Source of the DNA: Dickeya zeae NCPPB 2538
Lineage (GTDB): Bacteria; Pseudomonadota; Gammaproteobacteria; Enterobacterales; Enterobacteriaceae
Direction: 5' to 3'
NCBI RefSeq assembly: GCF_000406165.1
Contig: NZ_CM001977.1
Span: forward strand, 4,161,688 to 4,225,687
DNA: 64,000 nt
Positions 24,824 to 33,711 of the stretch are shown piece by piece (positions within the stretch are counted from its first letter, which is position 1; each line of letters begins with the position of its first letter). The notes beneath the pieces were generated by a model that saw nothing but the letters and a program-made list of their open reading frames with translations, was not told the DNA's origin and made no database searches. Position numbers and translations under genes: made by a program.

Positions 24824-25953
24824 CAGGAAAAGAAACTCAGCGCGGCATGAATGACGGTGTGCTGATCAGCATCAGACAAGTTGTAGAACAGCGGCAAACG
24901 CACCAGCCGTTCGCTTTCCCGCGTCGTATGCCGATCGTCACCGACAAAGCGGCCAAACTGACGCCCTGCCGGGCTGGAGTGCAACGGAATGTAATGGAAT
25001 ACCGTCAGTATGTCTGCGGCTTTCATATGGCTGATAAACGCCGAACGCTCCGCTTCATCCTGCAGGCGCAGGAAAAACAGATGGCCGTTGTGGCGACACG
25101 CTGGCGGGATCACCGGCAATGTCACACGGCCTGATGCCGCCAGCGGCGCGAACGCATGGGCATAGCGCTGCCATAACAACACACGCCGCTCATGGATGCG
25201 CTGTGCTGCCTCCAACTGCCCCCACAGGTACGCCGCCTGAATCTCCGCCATCAGATAGCTGGAGCCGATATCGCGCCAGGTGTACTTATCCGCCTGACCA
25301 CGAAAGAATTGGCTGCGGTTGGTGCCTTTCTCACGGATGATCTCGGCACGTGCCGACAGTTCAGGATCATTAATCAGCGTCGCCCCGCCTTCACCACCAG
25401 CGGTGTAATTCTTGGTTTCATGAAAACTAAAGCAACCGATATGGCCGATGGACCCCAACGGCCGGTCCTGATAGTGCGACATCATGCCCTGCGCGGCATC
25501 CTCTACCACAAACAATCCATACCGCTGCGCCAGCGCCATGATAGCGTTCATGTCGCAACCGACCCCCGCATAATGCACCACAACGATAGCGCGTGTCTTC
25601 GCTGTGATCGCCGCTTCAAGGCCGTTTTCATCCAGATTGAGGGTATCCGGTCGGATATCGACAAACACAATGGTCGCGCCGCGCAACACAAACGCGTTGG
25701 CGGTGGAAACGAAGGTATAGCTCGGCATGATGACTTCATCGCCGGGCTGGATATTCAGCAATAACGCCGCCATTTCCAGCGACGCGGTACAAGAAGGCGT
25801 CAACAGAACCTTGTCACTGCCGGAGTAGTCTTCCAGCCACTGCTGACAACGGTGGGTAAACGCGCCGTCGCCACTGAGCTTGCCGCTGCGCATCGCCGCC
25901 TGCATATACTCCAGTTCCGATCCCACCACCGGGGGGGCGTTAAAAGGAATCAT
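24823..25953 (-). CDS. wecE: dTDP-4-amino-4,6-dideoxygalactose transaminase WecE
   Basis: A 376-residue PLP-dependent sugar aminotransferase (DegT/DnrJ/EryC1 family) that makes dTDP-Fuc4N from dTDP-4-keto-6-deoxyglucose for ECA. The start at 25953 (MIPFNAPPVVGSELEYMQAA) gives exactly the E. coli length; the longer frame to 26031 adds unrelated residues. The PLP lysine lies in CFSFHETKNYTAGGEGG. Its substrate normally comes from RffH and RffG, whose genes are absent from this cluster, so it must come from homologues elsewhere. Confidence 0.95.
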   Translation of the reverse strand: MIPFNAPPVVGSELEYMQAAMRSGKLSGDGAFTHRCQQWLEDYSGSDKVLLTPSCTASLEMAALLLNIQPGDEVIMPSYTFVSTANAFVLRGATIVFVDIRPDTLNLDENGLEAAITAKTRAIVVVHYAGVGCDMNAIMALAQRYGLFVVEDAAQGMMSHYQDRPLGSIGHIGCFSFHETKNYTAGGEGGATLINDPELSARAEIIREKGTNRSQFFRGQADKYTWRDIGSSYLMAEIQAAYLWGQLEAAQRIHERRVLLWQRYAHAFAPLAASGRVTLPVIPPACRHNGHLFFLRLQDEAERSAFISHMKAADILTVFHYIPLHSSPAGRQFGRFVGDDRHTTRESERLVRLPLFYNLSDADQHTVIHAALSFFS

Positions 25954-25987
25954 CTCGTCACCCGCAGGGTCTTCATCCGTCGAACCT

Positions 25988-26692
25988 TCATCGATAAAAC
26001 CAGTAGGCGGTGCTCTCCACCCGCGCGCCACTGCGCAGGTAGAGCCGTAATGCCGCCAGATTGCTGGTCTGGGTCGCTACCGTCAACCGACGAATCCCGC
26101 GCTGCTGGCACCAGACCCGCGCGACCTGCATCAATCGCTGGCCAATCCCTTGCCCGGTCATGCCAGGACAGGCGGATAACACGCCAATGCGCGCCGCAGT
26201 GGGTGATGTCTGGCGTAACGTCACAAAACCTTGTAACGGCCCGCCCTGCGCCCCCAGTACCAGACAAGCATCATCAAAGGTGCCGTAGACCGCCTTTTCC
26301 ACCCAACGGGCGTAAAAACGCCCGCAGTCATCCGGTCGATACCACGGCGAGCGAAACCGGCTCAGCACAAAACTTTTTGCCGCCGCCGCCCGCAACGCCG
26401 GGATATCACCGACGTCGGCATCGCGCACGCCCACGGCAAACACCGCGCGGGCGGCGGGGACGACCGGCATACTGAAATCTACCTCACCTTCTGCCAGCCG
26501 AAATCCCAGTTCTGACAGGGCATCGGCCGTCGGCAAATCACCTGCCGCCAGTTTCGCCTGGCATAGCTCATAGCGATCGAGATCAGCGGGCACTAACGGC
26601 GGTGCAATGTCGGTGAAACTTAAGCGCCCACAGATACGTTGGAAAAACTCACTTTCCCAAACCAGCGGTTCAATTTCAGCACAAACAGGCAT
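25988..26692 (-). CDS. wecD: dTDP-4-amino-4,6-dideoxygalactose N-acetyltransferase WecD
   Basis: A 234-residue GNAT enzyme that acetylates dTDP-Fuc4N to dTDP-Fuc4NAc for ECA. The N-terminal half (about 1-90) is specific to the WecD family (EPLVWESEFFQRICGRL). The C-terminal GNAT domain carries IGVLSACPGMTGQGIGQRLM, with the acetyl-CoA loop at about 168-187. It lies 34 bases before wecE. In E. coli rffG and rffH separate wecC from wecD; here only 47 bases do. Confidence 0.92.
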   Translation of the reverse strand: MPVCAEIEPLVWESEFFQRICGRLSFTDIAPPLVPADLDRYELCQAKLAAGDLPTADALSELGFRLAEGEVDFSMPVVPAARAVFAVGVRDADVGDIPALRAAAAKSFVLSRFRSPWYRPDDCGRFYARWVEKAVYGTFDDACLVLGAQGGPLQGFVTLRQTSPTAARIGVLSACPGMTGQGIGQRLMQVARVWCQQRGIRRLTVATQTSNLAALRLYLRSGARVESTAYWFYR

Positions 26693-26739
26693 AGGCCACT
26701 CCGGTTAACGCAGAATCAACAGAGGCCACCAACGCCGCT

Positions 26740-28002
26740 TTACCGCCAGACGCCTTTGGTGTCCACCACCCAACGTTGCGCTACCTGCTCAGGGGCAATT
26801 GCCCTGAACTGCCGGTGATCAACCAGTAACACCAGCATATCCGCTTCCTTTAGCGCGCGATCGCTATCCACCAGCGCCGCTTTTCCCTGTAAACCCGGCG
26901 GTAACTGCCGGATATAAGGCTCAACCACCCAGGTTGGGCCGACATGCCATTGTGCAATCTGCTCCGCAATCGCCAGTGCAGGGCTCTCGCGAAGGTCCTC
27001 CACATCCGGCTTAAACGCCAGCCCCAGACAGGCGATACACAGATCACGGGCCGATTTCCCGCCCTGAACCAGCGCATCCGCCACCCTGATTTTGACCTGA
27101 TCCACCACCCAACGCGGTTTGTCGTCATTCACTTCACGCGCAGTACGAATCAGGCGGGCCTGCTGTGGGTGCTGCGCCACGATAAACCAGGGGTCAACCG
27201 CGATACAGTGGCCGCCAACGCCCGGCCCCGGCTGCAAAATAGTGACCCGCGGGTGACGGTTAGCCAGTCGGATCAGCTCCCAGACATTGATCTGTTGCTC
27301 AGCGCAAATCAGCGATAACTCATTGGCAAAGGCAATATTCACATCACGAAAGCTGTTTTCCGTCAGTTTGCACATCTCTGCGGTACGGGAGTCCGTCATC
27401 ACACATTCGCCCTCAAGGAAAAGGCGATACAGCTCGCTGGCTCGTGCCGAGCAACGCGGCGTCATACCACCAATCACCCGCTCGTGGCTGAGCAACTCCT
27501 CCATAATGCGGCCAGGCAATACCCGCTCAGGGCAATAAGCAATACGGATGTCCGACGCAACTCCGGCCTGTTGAGGAAAGCTCAGGTCCGGGCGTGCCTG
27601 CGCCAGCCACTCGGCCATGTGCTCCGTGGTGCCGACCGGCGAGGTGGACTCCAGAATCACCACATCCCCCGGCTTCAATACCGGTGCCAACGATAACGCA
27701 GCGGCTTGCACCAGCGACACATCGGGTTGATGGTCAGCCTTGAGCGGTGTCGGCACCGCGATGATAAACGCCTGCGCTGGCACCGGACGACTGCCAACCT
27801 GTAGATAGCCTTGCGCCACTGCCTGTTGCAGCGTCTGCGCCAGCCCCGGCTCCGCAATATGAGTATGGCCTTGCCTGACCGTCTCCACCACGTGCGGGTT
27901 CACATCCACGCCAAAAACAGACTGTTGTCGCGCCGCCAACACGGCGGCAGTCGGCAGGCCGATGTATCCCAGCCCCAGCACACAGATACGGTTAAAGCTC
28001 AT
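26740..28002 (-). CDS. wecC: UDP-N-acetyl-D-mannosamine dehydrogenase WecC
   Basis: A 420-residue NAD-dependent four-electron dehydrogenase that oxidises UDP-ManNAc to UDP-ManNAcA for ECA. The Rossmann motif GLGYIGLPTAAV is at residues 10-21. The catalytic lysine/asparagine region KLTENSFRDVNIAF (about 211-224) and the nucleophile cysteine in GVGGHCIAVDPWF (about 261-273) are intact. The C-terminal UDP-binding domain follows. It overlaps wecB by four bases. Downstream, after 47 bases, comes wecD instead of rffG. Confidence 0.96.
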   Translation of the reverse strand: MSFNRICVLGLGYIGLPTAAVLAARQQSVFGVDVNPHVVETVRQGHTHIAEPGLAQTLQQAVAQGYLQVGSRPVPAQAFIIAVPTPLKADHQPDVSLVQAAALSLAPVLKPGDVVILESTSPVGTTEHMAEWLAQARPDLSFPQQAGVASDIRIAYCPERVLPGRIMEELLSHERVIGGMTPRCSARASELYRLFLEGECVMTDSRTAEMCKLTENSFRDVNIAFANELSLICAEQQINVWELIRLANRHPRVTILQPGPGVGGHCIAVDPWFIVAQHPQQARLIRTAREVNDDKPRWVVDQVKIRVADALVQGGKSARDLCIACLGLAFKPDVEDLRESPALAIAEQIAQWHVGPTWVVEPYIRQLPPGLQGKAALVDSDRALKEADMLVLLVDHRQFRAIAPEQVAQRWVVDTKGVWR

Positions 28003-29129
28003 GCAGTCACCCGGTGTTGTTTCAAAATAGAAAGAATGCGCTGGCTGGCTAAGCCATCGCCGTAAGGGTTATGGGCATAGCTCATCGCCTGATACGCAGA
28101 CGCATCTGTCAGCAGCCGGGAAACTTCACGGACAATCGTCGCGGTATCGGTTCCCACCAGCCGTACCGTACCCGCCGCCAACGCTTCCGGTCTCTCCGTG
28201 GTTTCCCGCATTACCAGTACCGGCTTTCCGAGCGAGGGGGCTTCTTCCTGAATCCCGCCCGAATCGGTCAGGATCAGCCAGGCGCGGTGCATCAAATAGA
28301 CGAAGGGCAAATAGTCTTGCGGCGTTATCAGATGCACATTGTCGATATCGCCCAGAATCCGCTGGACCGGCTCCCGCACATGTGGGTTACGGTGCACCGG
28401 ATACACAATCTGGATATCCGAATGATGGTGGGCAAGCGTCGCCAGCGCATGACAAATCCGCTCCATCCCCTCACCAAAGCTCTCTCGCCGATGGCTGGTG
28501 ACCAGCACTATTTTTCGCTCCGGCGTAAGAAAAGCGTACTTCTCCTGCAACTGAGTACACAACGTCGCATCATGGAGGATGCGATCCCGTACCCAGAATA
28601 ATGCGTCAATCACAGAGTTCCCTGTCACCCAGATGCGTGAAGACGGCACGTGTTCGCGTCGCAGGTTCTGCCGTGCGTTAGCCGTCGGCGCAAAGTGGTA
28701 GGTCGCCAGGCTACCCGTCAGCAGGCGATTCGCTTCTTCAGGCCATGGAGCAGACAATGTGCCGGTACGCAGCCCGGCCTCGACATGAGCGACCGGGATA
28801 CGGTGATAAAACCCTGCCAGACTGGCCATCAGCGTTGTGGTGGTATCACCGTGCACCAGCATCAGGTCGGGCTGGAGTTGGGTCAGTACCGGCCCTAATC
28901 CTGCAAGAATACGAGAGGAAATCTCCACCAGCCCCTGATCCGGCTGCATAATATTGAGATCATAGTCAGGCGTAATCTCAAACAGACGCAGTACCTGATC
29001 CAGCATGTCACGATGCTGCGCCGTCACACAGACGTAAGATTCAAAGCAGGCATCCTGAGCCATCGCCCGTATTATCGGCGCCATCTTTATCGCTTCAGGG
29101 CGAGTGCCAAAGACCGTCAAAACTTTCAC
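27999..29129 (-). CDS. wecB: UDP-N-acetylglucosamine 2-epimerase WecB
   Basis: A 376-residue non-hydrolysing epimerase (GT-B fold) making UDP-ManNAc from UDP-GlcNAc, the entry to the ManNAcA branch of ECA. Family marks are FGTRPEAIKMAPI near the N-terminus, VHGDTTTTLMASL (about 93-105), HVEAGLRTG (about 114-122) and LTDSGGIQEEAPSLGKP (about 286-302). It overlaps wecC by four bases and lies 92 bases after wzzE. Confidence 0.96.
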   Translation of the reverse strand: MKVLTVFGTRPEAIKMAPIIRAMAQDACFESYVCVTAQHRDMLDQVLRLFEITPDYDLNIMQPDQGLVEISSRILAGLGPVLTQLQPDLMLVHGDTTTTLMASLAGFYHRIPVAHVEAGLRTGTLSAPWPEEANRLLTGSLATYHFAPTANARQNLRREHVPSSRIWVTGNSVIDALFWVRDRILHDATLCTQLQEKYAFLTPERKIVLVTSHRRESFGEGMERICHALATLAHHHSDIQIVYPVHRNPHVREPVQRILGDIDNVHLITPQDYLPFVYLMHRAWLILTDSGGIQEEAPSLGKPVLVMRETTERPEALAAGTVRLVGTDTATIVREVSRLLTDASAYQAMSYAHNPYGDGLASQRILSILKQHRVTA

Positions 29130-29221
29130 TGATGACTCTCTTTATTCCGGCCCGAGTTACGGTTCGCCACCACAGTAAAACAGGGGTGACTGGCCCACCG
29201 CGCTATCAACACGCAGAACAT

Positions 29222-30249
29222 TTAATCACGCCGACGCCGCGCCAGCGCCAGTCCGGCACCCATCACCAGCCCAATGCTGCCCCACATCAGCAGCAGAAGA
29301 ACACGGCGTGGACTGTCGCGATGCACAGGCTCCTGCGGCGTATGCAAATAACGATAAGTATGAAACCTGTCAGCTAGCGCCGGGCCGCTCTCCAGCATCG
29401 CCAGTACGGCCTGACGCGGTGCGTAATCCGCATCGAATGCCGGGCCATTCGCCTTCAACATCTCCAGACGCGCCTGCAACCAGGCCGAGCCTTGTAGAAA
29501 TAACGCCGAATCGGAGGGCGCATCATGCTTCGGCTGCGTGATTCCCTGCTGACGGGCGATAGCCAGTGCCTGCGTCACGCGCCGTAGCTCCTGGTCATAC
29601 GCCACCTGGGCAACCGCGTCCTCGCGTTGCAGCCAGGCACGCTCAGACCGGATACGTGCCTCCCAATTTCCCGTCAGGTTTTGATTCAGATGGTTGACGG
29701 CACGCTGGTTGGCAAATTGCACATATTGCCGCAACAGGTTACTGGCGTCTTGCGGGTTGTCAGCCGCCAGCTTAAGGGTGTCGTTGTTTTTTTAGCCTCA
29801 TCGTGCGGTATAAACTGGATATCATTGATAAGTGTATCCAGCAGGACGGCATCTGCCTTGCTGTCGTCTTTTCGACGCTCACGGTAATACGGCGACTGTA
29901 GCCAAAACTCGCGCCGGGTGTCGTAGGCGGCGGCCTGCAGAGTAAACTCGGTATAGGCATCTGCCACGATAGTACTGCCATCCGGCACGACTGTTGACGA
30001 TGCATCCAGCGAACGCAGCCACTGCTGCTGTTCAAAAAACGTCGATAGCATCGCAACCGCCGGTTTATCCGTTACTGCCGTCGCGCGCCACACCGGTTGA
30101 GCCAGCCAGGAATACACCAGCGCCAGCAGTGCCAATAACGCCGCTGAGCCGACAATCCAGACCTTACCCTGCCATAACACCCGGCAGAGCTGGCGAATAT
30201 CCAGTTCATTATCCAACGACACCGCCTGGGGTGAGCTTTCCGGTTTCAT
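29222..30249 (-). pseudogene. wzzE: ECA chain-length regulator WzzE, interrupted by a one-base frameshift
   Basis: Two frames together make a full WzzE of about 342 residues. The 5' part (30249 downwards) has the N-terminal membrane helix and reads through FIPHDEAKK. The 3' part resumes with NLLRQYVQFANQRAVNHLN and ends with TPQEPVHRDSPRRVLLLLMW, the second membrane helix, and RRRRD. The break is at a run of seven As on the coding strand (Ts 29787-29793): eight As would restore GCT-AAA-AAA-AAC-AAC. WzzE is a polysaccharide copolymerase that fixes ECA chain length and cyclic ECA size. Either the sequence dropped one A, the gene is really broken, or expression switches at the tract. No other damage is seen. 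Confidence 0.85.
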
Positions 30250-30285
30250 TGTGTTTCCCGATTCGGTTTATCAATACTTGGTTTA

Positions 30286-31359
30286 TCAACAATAGCGGTG
30301 ATTGCGCCAGTAACGCTGAATACGCCGGACAACGCGCGCCACTCGCCACGCCCGCTTAATGCCGTAGCCATAGCCACCAAATACCAGCAAAAACAGCACG
30401 AACATGATGTACTCGGGAACCGCCAACCATTCACCGGTAATCCCCACACCCGCCAGTAACGCGGCGGCCAGTGTAATCAACAGACACGCCTGACGGGAAG
30501 TCAATCCGGCACGCATCAGCAGATGATGGATATGCTGGCGATCCGGCGAAAACAGATTTGAGCCGTTGTGCAACCGGCGATAGACAATCGCTACCATATC
30601 CATCAGTGGAATGGCGATAACCCACAATGCCGTTACCGGCCGGATAGCACTCTCCGGTTCCTGAGACCCTTGTAGCAGTAACCAGATGGCGGTAAATCCC
30701 ATCAGGGTACTACCCGCATCGCCCATAAAAACCTTATAACGTCGGCCGAGGCATTCAAGGTTCAACAGACTATACGGCAAGATGGCGGCAATCATGGCAA
30801 AACTCCAAAACGCCAGCGCGTTGCTGCCATGGAGATAGAATAAAACGCCCAAGCCGACAAACAGCACGCCAGACAACCCGCCCAGCAAACCATCGATGCC
30901 ATCCACCATGTTAAAAGCATTGATAGCCGTCCATACCACCAATAGCGTCATGGGGTAACGCATCATCCCCAAACCGATATCCCAGCCTGGCCCCAGAATA
31001 TACCCCAGACGCAGCAACATCAGCCCGGCCAGCGCCATCATTATTATGGCGACAACCGCCTGTGCCGTAGCCCGGATACCAATGCTGATGTCAAAGCGAT
31101 CGTCCAGTGCGCCAACCAGCACCAGCAACCCCGCACACAGCAGGTAAATCAGGAAATGGGGTATTAACTCGGGAATGAAGAACGGCAACAGGCAGACACC
31201 GGCGTAAACAGAAATTCCGCCAACCAGTGGCACCGCGCCACGATGGCGCTTACGGTGGTTTGGTCTGTCGACCAGACCGGTTTTTCTCGCTACATGGCGC
31301 GCCAGCAGCAGGGAGAAGAAAGAGCACAGGAATACGGCGACTAATTGAGCACTCATCAT
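30286..31359 (-). CDS. wecA: UDP-GlcNAc:undecaprenyl-phosphate GlcNAc-1-phosphate transferase WecA
   Basis: A 357-residue polytopic enzyme with about 11 transmembrane helices. It makes GlcNAc-PP-undecaprenol, the first lipid intermediate of ECA and of many O antigens. Catalytic motifs are present: GALDDRFDIS (83-92), NAFNMVDGIDGLLGG (about 153-167), the MGDAGSTL loop and SPDRQHIHHLLMRAG in the C-terminal third. It follows rho on the same strand and precedes wzzE, the standard start of the ECA cluster. The N-terminus is slightly shorter than in E. coli (two adjacent ATGs at 31359 and 31356). Confidence 0.96.
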   Translation of the reverse strand: MMSAQLVAVFLCSFFSLLLARHVARKTGLVDRPNHRKRHRGAVPLVGGISVYAGVCLLPFFIPELIPHFLIYLLCAGLLVLVGALDDRFDISIGIRATAQAVVAIIMMALAGLMLLRLGYILGPGWDIGLGMMRYPMTLLVVWTAINAFNMVDGIDGLLGGLSGVLFVGLGVLFYLHGSNALAFWSFAMIAAILPYSLLNLECLGRRYKVFMGDAGSTLMGFTAIWLLLQGSQEPESAIRPVTALWVIAIPLMDMVAIVYRRLHNGSNLFSPDRQHIHHLLMRAGLTSRQACLLITLAAALLAGVGITGEWLAVPEYIMFVLFLLVFGGYGYGIKRAWRVARVVRRIQRYWRNHRYC

Positions 31360-31535
31360 GATTTATTCACGCTTATCAGTGCCTGATGATACTACTGCGA
31401 ATTATGCCAACCGAGGCTAATTTACCAAATTTTTCAGAAAGTTCCTGCACGTTCACGTAACAAAACATGATGCGCTCTGCCCGCATTAGCGCCGCCGGAT
31501 TGAAAGCAGGCAAGACGGGCCGAACAGACAGCAAC

Positions 31536-31564
31536 AAAAAACGCCACGGATTCGTGGCGTTTTG
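31536..31564 (-). terminator. Rho-independent terminator of rho
   Basis: Reverse strand: ACGCCACG / CGTGGCGT stem with a four-base loop, followed by TTTTTTG, 30 bases after the rho stop. Confidence 0.9.
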
Positions 31565-31593
31565 TTTGGTGGCATAACCCGTTACAGGGAAAA

Positions 31594-32853
31594 CTACGAC
31601 CGTTTCATCATATCGAAGAATTCGTCGTTGGTTTTGGTCATCGCCAGTTTGTTGATCAGGAACTCCATCGCGTCGATTTCCCCCATCGGGTGGATAATCT
31701 TGCGCAGAATCCACATCTTCTGCAGCTCTTCAGATGTGGTCAACAATTCTTCCTTACGGGTACCAGAGCGGTTGTAATCAATCGCCGGGAACACACGCTT
31801 CTCCGCAATCTTACGAGACAGGTGCAGTTCCATGTTACCGGTGCCCTTAAATTCTTCGTAAATCACTTCGTCCATTTTCGAGCCGGTGTCGATCAGCGCG
31901 GTAGCGATGATGGTCAGGCTACCGCCCTCTTCAACGTTACGGGCCGCACCGAAGAAACGCTTCGGACGATGCAGGGCGTTAGCGTCCACACCACCGGTCA
32001 GGACTTTACCGGATGCCGGTACCACGGTGTTGTAGGCACGAGCCAGACGGGTGATAGAGTCCAGCAGGATAATCACGTCTTTCTTATGCTCAACCAGACG
32101 CTTGGCTTTCTCGATCACCATTTCGGCGACCTGAACGTGGCGAGAAGCCGGTTCGTCGAACGTCGACGCCACCACTTCCCCTTTCACCAGACGCTGCATT
32201 TCCGTCACTTCTTCCGGACGTTCGTCAATCAGCAGCACCATCAGCACGCAATCCGGGTGGTTGTAAGCGATGCTCTGGGCAATGTTTTGCAGCAGCATGG
32301 TTTTACCGGCTTTCGGCGGCGCAACAATCAAACCACGCTGTCCACGACCGATCGGGGAGGCCAGGTCCAGCACACGGGCGGTCAGGTCTTCGGTAGAACC
32401 GTTACCACGCTCCATACGCAGACGCGAATTAGCGTGCAGCGGCGTCAGGTTCTCAAACAGGATCTTGCTGCGGGCATTTTCCGGCTTGTCGTAGTTGACT
32501 TCATTGACCTTCAACAGCGCGAAATAGCGTTCACCCTCTTTCGGGGGACGAATCTTACCGGAAATGGTGTCGCCAGTGCGGAGGTTGAAGCGTCGGATTT
32601 GGCTGGGGGAAACGTAGATATCATCAGGGCCAGCGAGGTAGGAACTGTCTGCTGAGCGGAGGAAACCAAAACCATCCTGCAATATTTCCAGTACGCCATC
32701 GCCAAAGATATCTTCACCACTTTTCGCGTGCTGCTTGAGGATAGCGAAAATAATATCCTGTTTACGCATGCGAGCCAGATTCTCCAGCCCCATATTTTCG
32801 CCAAGAGTAATTAACTCAGACACTGGCGTATTTTTTAATTCGGTAAGATTCAT
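31594..32853 (-). CDS. rho: Transcription termination factor Rho
   Basis: 419 residues, the E. coli length. The hexameric RNA-dependent ATPase and translocase ends transcription at Rho-dependent sites. It has the N-terminal helix bundle, the OSB primary RNA-binding domain (GFGFLRSADSSYLAGPDDIY, about 61-80) and the RecA-like motor with Walker A APPKAGKT (about 178-185) and VLLIDERPEEV. The gene is preceded by a leader of about 320 bases, as in E. coli, where Rho limits its own synthesis by termination in the leader. It converges on nothing and is followed by the ECA genes. Confidence 0.98.
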   Translation of the reverse strand: MNLTELKNTPVSELITLGENMGLENLARMRKQDIIFAILKQHAKSGEDIFGDGVLEILQDGFGFLRSADSSYLAGPDDIYVSPSQIRRFNLRTGDTISGKIRPPKEGERYFALLKVNEVNYDKPENARSKILFENLTPLHANSRLRMERGNGSTEDLTARVLDLASPIGRGQRGLIVAPPKAGKTMLLQNIAQSIAYNHPDCVLMVLLIDERPEEVTEMQRLVKGEVVASTFDEPASRHVQVAEMVIEKAKRLVEHKKDVIILLDSITRLARAYNTVVPASGKVLTGGVDANALHRPKRFFGAARNVEEGGSLTIIATALIDTGSKMDEVIYEEFKGTGNMELHLSRKIAEKRVFPAIDYNRSGTRKEELLTTSEELQKMWILRKIIHPMGEIDAMEFLINKLAMTKTNDEFFDMMKRS

Positions 32854-33176
32854 AATGGTGGGTTCTTAAACTCGGGGTAAATCTCGAACTATTAACGTGA
32901 ATGGTATGGCAGGAACATCCATGCCGCTTAACAGCCTTCAATCACCAGACACTGTGTTGCTCAGGCTTAACCGCACTGACGCTATGCACACACATGGCAA
33001 GAGGTCGAAGACACCGTAAAACTAATTAATGTAAAACTGTCAGATTGCCAGACTGGACACTAACATGATGAAAATTAATGATTTCCAAACCTGACATGGG
33101 ATAAAACTTTAGATTCTAACTTCAGGCTCAAGCCTAACGGCTTAAACTAAGGTAAGTACGATATGCAGTATTGACG
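32854..33176 (-). promoter_or_regulatory. Long untranslated leader of rho
   Basis: About 320 bases between the predicted promoter and the rho start hold no supported gene. The E. coli rho leader is the site of Rho-dependent autoregulation, so this conserved-length leader probably has the same job. I could not recognise a homologue of the rhoL leader peptide. It is AT-richer than neighbouring coding DNA, and no intrinsic terminator was seen inside. Confidence 0.55.
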
Positions 33177-33205
33177 AATCTAGCACGCTTCCCGGTGGGC
33201 GTCCA
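33177..33205 (-). promoter_or_regulatory. Probable rho promoter
   Basis: Reverse strand: -35-like TGGACG (33205-33200), a 17-base spacer, then an extended -10 TGC-TAGATT (33182-33177). It lies between trxA and the rho leader. Confidence 0.55.
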
Positions 33206-33265
33206 GCGGTCAGAATGAGAAAATCTCATCACCCCGCTGTCGCCCAGGAAAGCCAGTAGGACGGA

Positions 33266-33592
33266 TTACAGATTGGCGTTCAGGAACTCTTTCAGTTGAC
33301 CTTTGGACAACGCACCGACTTTGGTCGCAGCCACTTCGCCGTTTTTAAACAGCAGCAGCGTCGGGATACCACGAATACCGTATTTCGGTGCGGTAGCCGG
33401 GTTGTCATCGATGTTGAGCTTGGCGATGGTCAGCTTACCTTCATACTCGTCGGCGATCTCATCCAGAATCGGAGCAATCATTTTACAAGGACCACACCAG
33501 TCAGCCCAGAAATCAACCAGTGTCACATGTTCAGACTGCAGTACGTCTGTCTCGAAGCTGTCGTCCGTCAGATGAATAATTTTATCGCTCAT
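33266..33592 (-). CDS. trxA: Thioredoxin 1
   Basis: A 108-residue cytoplasmic disulfide reductant. The active site WCGPC is at residues 32-36, Asp27 is buried in VDFWADW, and the cis-proline loop is RGIPTLL. It supplies electrons to ribonucleotide reductase, PAPS reductase and methionine sulfoxide reductases. It is upstream of rho on the same strand and divergent from rhlB, as in E. coli. The 119-base gap to rhlB holds both promoters. Confidence 0.98.
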   Translation of the reverse strand: MSDKIIHLTDDSFETDVLQSEHVTLVDFWADWCGPCKMIAPILDEIADEYEGKLTIAKLNIDDNPATAPKYGIRGIPTLLLFKNGEVAATKVGALSKGQLKEFLNANL

Positions 33593-33711
33593 GTTTTACT
33601 CCGCAGGATTATCTCTACCCAGTTGGTGTAGCATTAACCAACTATGAGGTTGACTTTATTTCACTGGATACGCTTTCGTAAAGCAATAGTTAACTGATAT
33701 TCTACCACGCT

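Noticed and set aside
29787..29793. Programmed -1 ribosomal frameshift in wzzE
   Set aside because: The context T-AAA-AAA lets the A-site tRNA re-pair but not the P-site one, so it is not a good slippery heptamer, and no stimulatory structure was seen. Error, mutation or transcriptional slippage are likelier.
33026..33097. 23-codon frame in the rho leader as a possible rhoL
   Set aside because: No ribosome-binding site and no similarity to the E. coli leader peptide as I remember it.
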